Source of the DNA: Kitasatospora setae KM-6054
GTDB taxonomy: Bacteria; Actinomycetota; Actinomycetes; Streptomycetales; Streptomycetaceae
DNA: 64,000 nucleotides
Direction: 5' to 3'
NCBI RefSeq assembly: GCF_000269985.1
Contig: NC_016109.1
Span: 7,219,001-7,283,000 of the forward strand
A program made the translations under genes and the position numbers. This document shows, one piece after another, positions 7,994-17,913 of this stretch. Within the stretch, counting starts at the first letter, position 1, and each line of letters opens with the position of its first letter. The notes beneath the pieces were generated by a model, which worked only from the letters and a program-made list of their open reading frames with translations, did not search any database and was not told the origin of the DNA.

Positions 7994-9097
7994 ATGCCCG
8001 ACCAGTCGACGTCCCAGCCCGTACGCCCGCTCCCGCCCCGACCCGCGCACTTGCCCGCGTACCCGCCCGCGTACCCGCCCAGGCCCCGGCCCGGCGACCG
8101 GATCGCGATCGTCTCGCCGGGCTTCGCCGGGCCGGGCGCCTTCCCGCTCCCGTACGAGCTCGGACTGCGCCGCCTGCGCGAGGAGTTCGGCCTCGAACCC
8201 GTCGAGTACCCGACCACCCGCAAGCTCGGCGCCACCCCCGCCGAGCGCGCCGCCGACCTGCACGCCGCGTTCGCCGATCCGACGGTCACCGCCGTGATGG
8301 CCAGCATCGGCGGCGACGACCAGCTCACCGTCGTCCCGCACCTCGACGCCGAACTGCTCCGGGCCCACCCCAAGCCGTACTTCGGCTACAGCGACAACAC
8401 CAACCTGCTCGACTTCCTGCACCGCCAGGGCATCGTCTCCTACCACGGCGCCGCCCTGATGACCCAGCTCGGCCGGCCCGTCGCCGTCCACCCGCTCACC
8501 GCCGCCTCGCTGCGCGCCGCGCTCTTCGACGGCGGCACGTACGAGCTCACCGCCGCCACCGACACCAGCACCGCCAACGGCCGCTGGGAGGACCCGGAGA
8601 CCTTCACCCGCGAGCCCGCCACCGAGCCCGCCACCGGCTGGCACTGGCACCGCCCCGACCGCGTCGTCGAAGGCCCCAGCTGGGGCGGCAACCTGGAGAT
8701 CCTGCACTGGATGGCCGCCGCCGACCGGCTGCGCCCGGCCGAGGCGTACGCCGGCGGCGTGCTGCTGATCGAGACCTCCGAGGAACTGCCCAGCGGCACC
8801 GAGGTGTTCCGGATCCTGCGCAACCTCGGCGAGCGCGGCCTGCTCCGGCAGTTCCCCGCCGTCCTGGTCGGCCGCGCCATGGCCTGGAGCTTCGAACACC
8901 CCCACGACGCCGCCGCCCGCGCCCACTACCGCGCCGAACAGCGCGCCGCCGTCCTCCGCGCCCTGGCGGCCTACGCCCCCGAGGCGACCGCCGTCTTCGA
9001 CGTCGACTTCGGCCACACCGAACCGCAGCTCGTCATCCCCTACGGCGGCCTGGTCCGCGTCGACGGGCCGGCCCGCCGGATCACCGTCACCTACTGA
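7994..9097 (+). CDS. S66 family peptidase (LD-carboxypeptidase / MccF-like)
   Basis: The 367-residue protein has the S66 serine-peptidase triad: the nucleophile elbow GYSDNTN (Ser near 133), Glu in LLIETSEE (near 260) and His in DFGHTEPQ (near 341). GDRIAIVSPGFAG starts the family fold. S66 members trim muramoyl tetrapeptides or hydrolyse microcin-C-like nucleotide peptides; the longer proteins with the ETSEE motif are often MccF-like, so an immunity-type role is possible. A TAGCAT -10 element at 7982-7987 sits six bases before the ATG with no ribosome site, indicating a leaderless mRNA. The 3' end overlaps the convergent MFS gene by 7 bp. Confidence 0.88.
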   Translation: MPDQSTSQPVRPLPPRPAHLPAYPPAYPPRPRPGDRIAIVSPGFAGPGAFPLPYELGLRRLREEFGLEPVEYPTTRKLGATPAERAADLHAAFADPTVTAVMASIGGDDQLTVVPHLDAELLRAHPKPYFGYSDNTNLLDFLHRQGIVSYHGAALMTQLGRPVAVHPLTAASLRAALFDGGTYELTAATDTSTANGRWEDPETFTREPATEPATGWHWHRPDRVVEGPSWGGNLEILHWMAAADRLRPAEAYAGGVLLIETSEELPSGTEVFRILRNLGERGLLRQFPAVLVGRAMAWSFEHPHDAAARAHYRAEQRAAVLRALAAYAPEATAVFDVDFGHTEPQLVIPYGGLVRVDGPARRITVTY

Positions 9098-10368
9098 GGG
9101 GAAAGGGCCAAGAGGGGACGCTCACCCCGGCCGACCGCCGCCCGGCGGGCCACCGGGGGCAGCGCCAGGGCCGCCGCCGCGAACACCGCGGCCAGCGACG
9201 CCCAGCCCGCGGTGCCGTGCGGCAGGACGAGGACGGTCAGGGCGGCCGGGGCGAGCGCCTGGCCGAGGGCGACACCAGTGTGCAGGACGCCCTGGTACGC
9301 GCCGTGCGCGTGCTCGGGCGCCAGCCCGTACGACAGGGCCCAGCTGCCCGCCTGCGACAGCACCTCGCCCGCCGTCAGCAGCACCACCGCGCCGACCAGC
9401 ACCGCGACCGCCACCCCCGGCGTCCGCCCGGCCGCCCCCGCCAGGGCCAGGCAGGCCGCGCCCACCAGCAGCCCGCCGCGCCGGAACGAGCGGGCCGCCC
9501 CCGCCAGCCCCGCCACCCGGCGGGCCGCCGCCACCTGCGCCAGCGCGACCAGCGCCGTGTTGGCCAGCAGCAGCCAGCCCGTCACCGCCGGACCGGCCGC
9601 CGTGTGGCCGAGCGTCCACAGCGGCAGCCCCACCTCCAGCACCACGTACAGCGTGTTCACCACCGCGTTCAGCGCCGCCACCCCCAGGAACGGCACGTCC
9701 CGCAGCGGCCGCGCCGCCCCCGGACCGGCCGCGCCCCCGGCCGGCGCCGCCCCCGTCGGCACCGCCCGCAGCGGCAGCAGCGCCAGCAGGTACGCCGCCG
9801 CGCTCGCGCACACCGCCGCCCGCAGCCCGACCCGGCCGCCGTGCGCCGTCACCAGCGCGCCGAGCGCGGCGCCCGCCCCGATCCCGACGTTGTTCAGCGC
9901 CCGCAGCACGGCCAGCGCCCGGGTCCGCGACCCGGCCGGCAGCGCGTGCGCGTACAGCGTCGACCTGGCCACCCCGTTCGCCCGGGACGCCGTGCCCGTC
10001 ACGCACACCAGCACCACGAACAGCCACAGCGACCCCGCGCACGCGAACACCGCCGTCGCCGCCGCCTGCACCACGTGCACCACCACCAGCACCGGCTTCG
10101 CCCCCCACCGGTCGCACAGCCGCCCCACCGGCAGCGCCGCCGGCACCCCGCACAGGCCCGCCGCCGTCAGCGCCGCGCCCACCACCCCCGCCGAGAACCC
10201 CAGCCCGCGGGTGAACCAGAGCGCCCCCACCGTCAGGAACAACCCGTTGCCCACCGCGTTGACCAGCAGCAACGCGGCCAACCGGCGGACCACCGGGGAG
10301 CGCGAGGGAGGAGGGGACAGCGGGGGAGAAGAAGGGGACAGCGGCGGGGAAGTGGTCACTGCGTTCAT
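9091..10368 (-). CDS. MFS transporter, drug-efflux type
   Basis: From ATG 10368 (MNAVTTSPPLSP) the 425-residue protein has a Pro/Ser-rich N-terminus and about twelve hydrophobic helices. It carries the MFS loop signature GRLCDRWGAKPVLVVV between helices 2 and 3 (around residue 100). It lies in the cytoplasmic membrane and probably exports a small hydrophobic compound. It is divergent from the ArsR-like regulator at 10425, with only 56 bp between them, so that protein is the likely local repressor. A further-upstream start would overlap the regulator. Confidence 0.88.
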   Translation of the reverse strand: MNAVTTSPPLSPSSPPLSPPPSRSPVVRRLAALLLVNAVGNGLFLTVGALWFTRGLGFSAGVVGAALTAAGLCGVPAALPVGRLCDRWGAKPVLVVVHVVQAAATAVFACAGSLWLFVVLVCVTGTASRANGVARSTLYAHALPAGSRTRALAVLRALNNVGIGAGAALGALVTAHGGRVGLRAAVCASAAAYLLALLPLRAVPTGAAPAGGAAGPGAARPLRDVPFLGVAALNAVVNTLYVVLEVGLPLWTLGHTAAGPAVTGWLLLANTALVALAQVAAARRVAGLAGAARSFRRGGLLVGAACLALAGAAGRTPGVAVAVLVGAVVLLTAGEVLSQAGSWALSYGLAPEHAHGAYQGVLHTGVALGQALAPAALTVLVLPHGTAGWASLAAVFAAAALALPPVARRAAVGRGERPLLALSPQ

Positions 10369-10424
10369 GCCGGACAGCACACCCCCGGGCCGTTCGGACC
10401 GGAACCGATTTACCCTGGCGGTCA

Positions 10425-11438
10425 ATGATCCGCTTCCGGCTCCGCCTCGCCGACCTCGCCGCCACCTCCTTCGGGTACTCCCCGCTCCAGGAGGCGGTGC
10501 TCAGCCTGCGCATGTGGACCCACCACGCCCACCGCTTCCCCGCCCTGCGCCCCGCCTTCGCGGCCCTGCGCCCCGCCTTCGAACGGCTCGACGCGCACCC
10601 CCTGCTGACCGCGCTGGTCGCCCGCCGCCGCTACTGGGTCCCCGACCTGCTCACCCCGCGCCCCGCCGTCCCCGCCCCCGCCCTGCGCGACGAACTCGCC
10701 GCCCTGCGCGCCACCGACCCCGCCCGGCTGCGCCCCGGCCTCGAACAGACCTTCCACCCGCTCGGCGAACCCGTCCCGCCCGTCCTCGCCGCCGGCCTGC
10801 GCCACCCCGACCGGCTGCTCGCCGACCTCGCCGACGCCCTGGAGACCTACTGGCACACCTGCCTCGCCCCGCACTGGTGGCCCCGGGCCCGCACCGTCCT
10901 CACCGCCGACCTCGCCCACCGCGCCCGCACCCTCGCCGAAGGCGGCGCCGACGCCCTGTTCCACGGCATCAGCGCACGGCTCTCCTGGGCCGACGACACC
11001 CTCACCATCCGCCGCGGCGGCCCCTGGCCGTCCACCCCCGACGACATCCCCGTCGACGGCCGCCGCCTGCTGCTCACCCCCAGCTGCTTCGCCGACGGCG
11101 TCTCCACCATGCTCGACCGCGACGCCCCGCCGCACATCGTCTACGCCACCCGCGGCCTCGCCACCCTCGCCGAACGGCCCCCGCCACCCGCCCCGCAGGC
11201 CCTCACCGGCCTGCTCGGCGCCACCCGCGCCCGCCTGCTGGTGCTGCTCGCCGACGACGGCCCCGCCACCACCACCGAACTCGCCCACCGCCTCGCCGTC
11301 ACCCCCGCCGCCGTCAGCCGCCACCTCACCGCGCTGCGCACCGCCGCCCTGCTCGAACGCACCCGGCACGGCCGGCACGTCCACTACCGCCCCACCCCGC
11401 TCGGCGCCGCCCTGCGACACGGCGAACCGCACCCCTGA
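10425..11438 (+). CDS. ArsR-type winged-helix regulator with N-terminal DUF5937-like domain
   Basis: The 337-residue protein has a long N-terminal ligand-type region (MIRFRLRLADLAATSFGYSP...; LSLRMWTHH) followed by an ArsR-like winged helix at about 255-325 (TRARLLVLLADDGPATTTEL, LAVTPAAVSRHLTALRTAAL, THGRHVHYR-like wing). This layout is common in streptomycete regulators placed beside transporters. Its ATG is eight bases after TACCCT (10411-10416), so a leaderless start is plausible. It probably represses the divergent MFS gene; the inducer is unknown. Confidence 0.88.
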   Translation: MIRFRLRLADLAATSFGYSPLQEAVLSLRMWTHHAHRFPALRPAFAALRPAFERLDAHPLLTALVARRRYWVPDLLTPRPAVPAPALRDELAALRATDPARLRPGLEQTFHPLGEPVPPVLAAGLRHPDRLLADLADALETYWHTCLAPHWWPRARTVLTADLAHRARTLAEGGADALFHGISARLSWADDTLTIRRGGPWPSTPDDIPVDGRRLLLTPSCFADGVSTMLDRDAPPHIVYATRGLATLAERPPPPAPQALTGLLGATRARLLVLLADDGPATTTELAHRLAVTPAAVSRHLTALRTAALLERTRHGRHVHYRPTPLGAALRHGEPHP

Positions 11439-11460
11439 CGCCCCCGGCGCCGGAGCTCCG

Positions 11461-11619
11461 GTGACCCCGGAGCCAGTGCCGGACCACCCCGGCGGGCGGC
11501 TGCCGGCGACCGGGGCGGGCGGGCTCGGGCCGGTCGCCGCCGGGGCGGGGCTGAGCCCGGCGGTCGGCGGCGGGGCGCTGCTGTTCGCGCGCAACCGCCT
11601 TCGGCGGCGCGGGCGTTGA
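11461..11619 (+). other. Orphan LPxTG sorting signal, 52-codon ORF or remnant
   Basis: A GTG at 11461 opens 52 codons ending with LPATG (residues 14-18), a moderately hydrophobic Gly/Ala stretch, and an Arg-rich tail (NRLRRRGR) before TGA. This is the layout of a sortase sorting signal without a surface domain or secretion signal. The frame is also open upstream inside the regulator gene, so it may be the relic of a lost surface protein. No ribosome site is evident. Confidence 0.45.
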
Positions 11620-11625
11620 GCGGGA

Positions 11626-12093
11626 TCACTGGCCCTGGAGGTGCCAGCCGATGGTGCCGGCCGGCGGCGGGTCGGGCTCCAGGCCCTTGTGCAGGGTGAC
11701 GGCGAAGGCGGTGAACAGCCCCGCCGCCAGCAGCACGGTCACGATCAGCAGCCCGGTCGTTCCGACGGACTCGTCCGCGCGCAGGACCCGGCTCGGACGG
11801 CGCGGCCGGTAGCGGATCGCCACGACGTCGCCCTCGACCAGGTGGCGGGCGGCCAGTTGGGCCCGGTGCGCGGCGCCGTCGGGGGTGTGGAACTCGACGA
11901 TCGCCCGGCGCTGGGCCCGCCGGTTGTCGCGGGCGGGACGCACGAACGTCCGCAGGCAGCGCGCCCGCGCGGTCACCCCCTCGGCGGCCCACCGCCGCCC
12001 CCGCCGCAGCACGGCGGGAACACCCGCCGCCAGCAGGGCCGTTCCGGCCGTACCCGTGACCCCCGCCGCCACCAGCATCGCCGTGTAGGCCAT
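11626..12093 (-). CDS. DUF3592-like membrane protein
   Basis: Start ATG 12093 follows GGGAGGGGCGG. The 155-residue product has a hydrophobic N-terminal helix (MLVAAGVTGTAGTALLAAGV), a central soluble strand-rich domain with RAIVEFHTPDG-like and GDVVAIRYRP segments, and a C-terminal helix (GLLIVTVLLAAGLFTAFAVTL). The layout matches DUF3592 proteins, where a 'V.F....G......VGD.V.V.Y.P' domain lies between two membrane segments. Function is unknown; it is a small membrane protein of the cell envelope. Confidence 0.78.
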   Translation of the reverse strand: MAYTAMLVAAGVTGTAGTALLAAGVPAVLRRGRRWAAEGVTARARCLRTFVRPARDNRRAQRRAIVEFHTPDGAAHRAQLAARHLVEGDVVAIRYRPRRPSRVLRADESVGTTGLLIVTVLLAAGLFTAFAVTLHKGLEPDPPPAGTIGWHLQGQ

Positions 12094-12649
12094 CGATGCC
12101 GCCCCTCCCGTTCCCACCCGTACCCCGGCCACCGGGGCCGTCCAAGTGTGCGGCCCCGGAGGCCGGCGGACGAGGGGCCGGGGGAGGTCGGGACGCGCCC
12201 GTGACACGGCGGTGACTCCGCCGGGACGGGCGGCGCGGCACCGGGAGCTCGGGCGGTCAGGTTCCGACGCCCGGGAACCGCGGCACCGGCAGTACCGTCG
12301 GCACCGGCAGCGCGGCCGGTGCCGAGGCCGACCGCACCGGGATGCCCACACGACAACTCACGTCGCGGCCAAGGACATTCACGACGATACCCAGGGCGAC
12401 AGGGAAGCCGGCGCCGGCACCGGACGGCCGCCGCCGGCGAGGAACGCACCCGCCGGACGACCCCGGGCCCGCCCGCGGCCGCCGCGCCGTCCGAAACCGC
12501 GCCCCGGACGCCCGCGCGCCTCCCGGGACCCGGCCTGGCCCGCCCGCCCGGGGACCACGTATCGTGGCCGGGATCGGAGCGTGGTGGGGGACACCACGGC
12601 GTACAGGCACGACGTCGCGCGGGCGACGGACGGGGGCGGTGACCGAACG
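12094..12649. other. Intergenic stretch without a convincing gene
   Basis: Frames are open because of the GC content, but they read as Arg/Pro-rich noise. A TATCGT element at 12559-12564, followed by GGAG at 12576, is the likely promoter and leader of the following gene. Confidence 0.5.
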
Positions 12650-14902
12650 GTGGCTGACGTGGCATCGACGAGTGGCGGCGGCCCGGTGGACACCGACCCG
12701 GAGGAGACGGTCAAACTCCCCCCGAGCGCGTCCGCCCCGGAACAGGCGCCCCCCGTGCTGGAGAAGACGCTCGAAATCCCGCCCGGAGCCGACCCGTTCG
12801 CCACCTCCATCAACCTGGTGGTCCCGGACGCCGCGCTCGGCGCCACCCGCACCATCCCGCTGCCCACGCCCACGCCCACCCCCGCCGGCGGCACCCCGCT
12901 GCCGCCGCCCGCCGCCCCGCCCGTCGCGGCCCCGCCCGCCCAGGCCACCGGCTGGACCGGCGCCTTCCAGATCGCGCCCGCCGAACCCCGGCCCGGCACC
13001 GGGCACGCGCCCGCCGTCCCGCCGGCCGTTCCGCCGGTGGTGGTGCCCGCGCCGCACGGCGCGCACGCCGCGCCCGTCGCGCACGGCATCGGCGGCGGCC
13101 TGCGCGGACGCGTCCTGGTCATCGAGGGCGGTTACGGCGGCGGCCGCCGCTGGGGGCGCGGCGGTGTCGGGCAGCCCTCGGTGCTCTCCGCCGCGCTGGC
13201 CGGCGTCGCCCCCCAGGTGCTGCTCTCCGCCGACCAGGTCGACGCCGTCCACCTGCCCGGCGCCAGCGACCCGCAGACCGTGCTGGCCCACCTGCGCGCC
13301 GCCGCCCGCCATCCCGGCCCGCTGCTGATCCACCTCGGCGGCCACCTGATCACCGACCGGCGCGGCGAACAGCTCTACCTCTCGCTGCGCGAGAACAAGC
13401 CCTCCGAGAGCCTGCCCTGGTCCGCCGTCGCCAACGAACTCCGGCACCGCGGAACCGAGTTGGACACCCTGGTGATCGGCGACCTGAGCGCCGACCAGGT
13501 GGTCTGGCCCGGGCTCGCCGCCACCGCCGGACAGCAACTCTCCGACGGCGTACCGCTCTGGGCGATCGTCAACCACGACCCCGACCAACTCGGCACCTTC
13601 ACCCGGGCGTTGATCGAGACCCTGCACCGCGGCCGCCCCGGCGCCGAGCAGTTCCTCACCCCCGAACTCGTCCGCCAGCAGGTCCATTCGGTGCTGCGCC
13701 CCGACACCGTCGCGATCGCCGCCCACCCCGCCGACCGGCCCTACTTCCGCAACACCGCCCGGCAGATCGGCACCGGCGAACCGGCGGCCCTGGCCGCCCC
13801 CCTGGCCGCCGCCCCGGCGCGCGCCGAGAACGGCCCGCCGCCGGCCGCCGCCGCGCCCGAGCCCACCCGGCCCCGGCTCGCCCCCGGCTGGACGCCGCGC
13901 GGCCTGGTCTCGCTGCGCAAGGCCGGCGTCCCGGCCACCCCGCCGCGCCGGAAGATGATCGTCTCGCTGGTCAAGGGCGAGCCGATGGTCCCCGCGGACG
14001 CGCTCGCCGCCACCGGCACCATCCCGCTGGTCCAGCCCGGCTCGTCCGCCGCCCCCGCCGTCTCCGGCGCCGCCGCTGCCGCCGTGCGGGTGCCGTTGGA
14101 GAAGCCGGGGACGGACGCCCCGCCGCCCCGGGTCGAGCTCGGCAAGGGCGGGAGCGCGGTGGCCGATCCGCTCGCCGCGACCGTCCCGCTCGACAAGCCG
14201 ACCGCTCCCGCTGCTCCCGCCGCCGTTGCCGCGTCGCTGCTCGAACGCGCCCCCGAGCCGGAGCCGGCCCCCCGGCACGACCCGCTCGCCGCCACCGCCC
14301 CGCTGCCTGGCCCGGACGCCGTCGCGGCGACCGTCCCGCTCGGCAAGCCCGCCGCCGTACGGCTCGGCAAGCCCGGCAGCGTCCCGCTCGGCAAGCCGGC
14401 GGCGCAGGCCCCGGCGGCGGAGGCCGCGCCCGCCGCGCCCGCCGGGTCGGCGGTCGACCAGGTGCCGCCGCAGGAGTACCTGGAGGCGATCGGGGAGATC
14501 GTCCGCAGCGCCGAGGCGGGCGACCACGGCACCGCGTCGGCGCTCGCCCTCGCGCTCGAAGAGAAGGCCGTCGGCGCGTACGGGGAGCAGGCGACCGTCG
14601 TGCTACAGGTCCGCCAGGTCCGCGCGCACGTCAGCCGGGTCGGCGGGCGTCCCGCCGTCGCCGCCGAGCTCTACCGCGAGGTCGCCGCGGCGCTGCTGCG
14701 CACCGACGGTCCCGAGCACCCCGAGACCCAGCGCGCCGTCACCAACGCCGAAGCCTGCTGGCGCGCCGTCAAGGACACCGCGGAGGCGATCCGGATCGCC
14801 CCCGACATCATCGAGCTGCGCGCCCACCTGCCCGGCCCCGACAACCGCAAACTCCGGGCCGCCGAACGCTACTTGCGCCAGCTCGCGGAGGCCCGGGCGT
14901 AA
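12650..14902 (+). CDS. Large Pro/Ala-rich protein with CHAT-like core and TPR-like C-terminus
   Basis: The preferred start is GTG 12650 (VADVASTSGGGPVDTDPEETVKLP); GTG 12584 just after GGAG is an alternative. The 750 residues comprise a disordered N-region, a folded core at about 145-370 (GRVLVIEGGYGGG; LLIHLGGHLITD; LDTLVIGDLSADQV; RPYFRNTA), a long low-complexity linker and a helical TPR-like end from about 600. The core has the His-containing strand of caspase/CHAT folds, but the position expected for the Cys reads GDLSAD, so it is probably non-catalytic. The linker repeats [AV]AT[VA]PL[DG]KP motifs several times; with ETVKL and KTLEI these could be phospho-Thr sites for FHA domains (inference). 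Confidence 0.6.
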   Translation: MADVASTSGGGPVDTDPEETVKLPPSASAPEQAPPVLEKTLEIPPGADPFATSINLVVPDAALGATRTIPLPTPTPTPAGGTPLPPPAAPPVAAPPAQATGWTGAFQIAPAEPRPGTGHAPAVPPAVPPVVVPAPHGAHAAPVAHGIGGGLRGRVLVIEGGYGGGRRWGRGGVGQPSVLSAALAGVAPQVLLSADQVDAVHLPGASDPQTVLAHLRAAARHPGPLLIHLGGHLITDRRGEQLYLSLRENKPSESLPWSAVANELRHRGTELDTLVIGDLSADQVVWPGLAATAGQQLSDGVPLWAIVNHDPDQLGTFTRALIETLHRGRPGAEQFLTPELVRQQVHSVLRPDTVAIAAHPADRPYFRNTARQIGTGEPAALAAPLAAAPARAENGPPPAAAAPEPTRPRLAPGWTPRGLVSLRKAGVPATPPRRKMIVSLVKGEPMVPADALAATGTIPLVQPGSSAAPAVSGAAAAAVRVPLEKPGTDAPPPRVELGKGGSAVADPLAATVPLDKPTAPAAPAAVAASLLERAPEPEPAPRHDPLAATAPLPGPDAVAATVPLGKPAAVRLGKPGSVPLGKPAAQAPAAEAAPAAPAGSAVDQVPPQEYLEAIGEIVRSAEAGDHGTASALALALEEKAVGAYGEQATVVLQVRQVRAHVSRVGGRPAVAAELYREVAAALLRTDGPEHPETQRAVTNAEACWRAVKDTAEAIRIAPDIIELRAHLPGPDNRKLRAAERYLRQLAEARA

Positions 14903-15037
14903 CCCGGGGCGCGCGCCCGGCCGGGCGGCGGGGCCGGCGTTCGGCGGGGTGTGCGCTCGCGGGAGGTTCCCCTCTGCGGTGTCGGCCGTTCCCGGGGCTG
15001 CCCGGGGGCGTGCTCCGGGTGCGTGCTCCGGGTGTGT

Positions 15038-15697
15038 TCAGGGGGTGAGCAGCCGCCAGGCCCCCTCGGAGACGACCTCGACGGTGCCGTCGACGACCCT
15101 GAGGGCCGTCTCGTCGTCGATCGCGTAGCCCGGGCAGGGGAGCCGGGCGGCCCAGGCGATCGCGTCGGCCGTGCTGTTCTCCGGGCAGTCCGGGTGGTCG
15201 AGGTGCGGGAAGACCGCGAAGTCGACCACGCCCAGGGCCGTGTCGCCGCCCGTCGGCGGCGTCCAGTCGACGAACTCCTCGCCGACCCAGGGAGCCATCA
15301 CCATGCTGCCCGCGCTGACGCCGACGACGACCGCTTCCAGCGAGGGCAGCAGCTCCGCCAGCCCGGACTCGCGCATCCAGTGAGCGAGGTAGAGCGAGTC
15401 GCCGCCGCTCAGCAGCAGGGCGTCGGCCTCCTCGACCCAGGGGAGCCAGCGTTCGCGCCCGACGCTGGGCAGTGCGGTGAGCTCCAGCACGCCCAGGGAC
15501 TTCCAGCCCAACTCGGCCAGCGGCGTCCTGCTCCGCCCGGAGGCCACCCGCCACGCCGCGGCCGGCCCGCCCATCGGGTGCACCGCGGTGGGGACGACGA
15601 GCGCGTTCGCCTCGGAGAGCGGCCTGCCGAGGAGGTCGACCAGCGCGCCGCGGATGCTCTCGTTGGTGACGCCCGCGGAGGTGAGGAGGAGCTTCAT
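15038..15697 (-). CDS. S51 family peptidase (dipeptidase E / cyanophycinase-like)
   Basis: Start ATG 15697 follows AAAGGGCACC. The 219-residue product begins MKLLLTSAGVTNESIRGALVDL and carries the S51 nucleophile motif VGVSAGSMVM (Ser near residue 122), an upstream LLLSGGDSLYLAHW loop, and the His-containing FPHLDHPD segment, as in alpha-aspartyl dipeptidases. Such enzymes cleave Asp-X dipeptides in the cytoplasm. The upstream 150 bp hold imperfect GAAGGCTGC repeats and no clear promoter. The gene faces the large Pro-rich gene convergently. Confidence 0.85.
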   Translation of the reverse strand: MKLLLTSAGVTNESIRGALVDLLGRPLSEANALVVPTAVHPMGGPAAAWRVASGRSRTPLAELGWKSLGVLELTALPSVGRERWLPWVEEADALLLSGGDSLYLAHWMRESGLAELLPSLEAVVVGVSAGSMVMAPWVGEEFVDWTPPTGGDTALGVVDFAVFPHLDHPDCPENSTADAIAWAARLPCPGYAIDDETALRVVDGTVEVVSEGAWRLLTP

Positions 15698-15854
15698 GGT
15701 GCCCTTTCGCGAAGGCTGCGAAGGCTGCGAAGGCCGTGAAGACCGTGGAAGCCGTGGAAGCTGCGTCGGCCGCGACGGCCTGGCGGCCCGGTGGGAATGC
15801 CGGACCGCCACGCTAGCTCCCCGCACCGACAGCGCGGCGGGGCCGTCAGGTTGC

Positions 15855-16613
15855 CTAGCGCGCGCCGCCGTTGACGTACAGCGTCTGGCCGCTGACGTAC
15901 GAGGCCTCCTCGCTGGCCAGGAAGGCGACCACGGCGGCGACCTCCTCGGGGCGGCCGACGCGGCGCAGCGGGGTGCGGGCGGCGACCTCGGCCTGGTGGT
16001 CCTCGGGGGTGGCGCCGACGCGTTCGGCGGTCGCGGCGGTCATCGAGGTGGCGATGTAGCCGGGCGCGACGGCGTTCACGTTGACGTTGTAGGGGCCGAG
16101 TTCGATGGCCAGGGTGGCGGTGAGGCCCTGGATGCCGGCCTTGGCCGCCGCGTAGTTGGCCTGGCCGCGGTTGCCGAGCGCGGAGCGCGAGCTGAGCGAG
16201 ACGATCTTGCCGTACTTCTGGGCGACGAAGTACCGCTGGGCGACGTGCGCGCAGTTGTAGGCGCTGGTCAGATTGACCGCGAGGACGGTGTCCCAGTCCT
16301 GCTTGGGCATCTTGAAGAACAGGTTGTCGCGGGTGATCCCGGCGTTGTTGACCAGGATGTGCACCCCGCCCAACTCCTCGGCCACGGCGGCGAACACGGC
16401 CTCCACCGCGTCGTAGTCCGCCACGTCGCAGCCGAACCCGCGCGCTCGGCCGCCGGCCGCCGTGATCTCCTTGACGGTGCCCTCGGCGCGCTCCGCCGTG
16501 AGGTCGACCACGGCGACCGCCGCGCCCTCCGCGGCCAGCAGCCGGGCCGTCGCCGCGCCGATGCCCTGCGCGGCCCCGGTCACCACCGCCACCTTGCCGT
16601 CGAACCTGCCCAT
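15855..16613 (-). CDS. fabG: 3-oxoacyl-ACP/CoA reductase, SDR family (FabG-like)
   Basis: ATG 16613, with AGGAG seven bases upstream, gives 252 residues. Features are the SDR cofactor motif TGAAQGIGAA near residue 12, NNAG near 89, the catalytic Ser in SLSSRSALGN, YxxxK in YAAAKAG, and the C-terminal SGQTLYVNGG. FabG-type enzymes reduce 3-oxoacyl thioesters (here more likely CoA) with NAD(P)H. It is the last gene of a three-gene operon after the acyl-CoA dehydrogenase and thiolase, so a role in catabolism of a fatty or branched acid is more likely than fatty-acid synthesis. Confidence 0.88.
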   Translation of the reverse strand: MGRFDGKVAVVTGAAQGIGAATARLLAAEGAAVAVVDLTAERAEGTVKEITAAGGRARGFGCDVADYDAVEAVFAAVAEELGGVHILVNNAGITRDNLFFKMPKQDWDTVLAVNLTSAYNCAHVAQRYFVAQKYGKIVSLSSRSALGNRGQANYAAAKAGIQGLTATLAIELGPYNVNVNAVAPGYIATSMTAATAERVGATPEDHQAEVAARTPLRRVGRPEEVAAVVAFLASEEASYVSGQTLYVNGGAR

Positions 16614-16665
16614 CGTCGCACTCCTGTTCTGATGATCCGTCATGTCAATGGGTGGAGAAGGGAGT

Positions 16666-17853
<1,188 letters not shown>

Positions 17854-17913
17854 TTCGGCGGGCTCCTTGTCGTGAGGGTGGAGGGAGGGGAGGCGGGGGC
17901 GGGTGGGGGTGGG

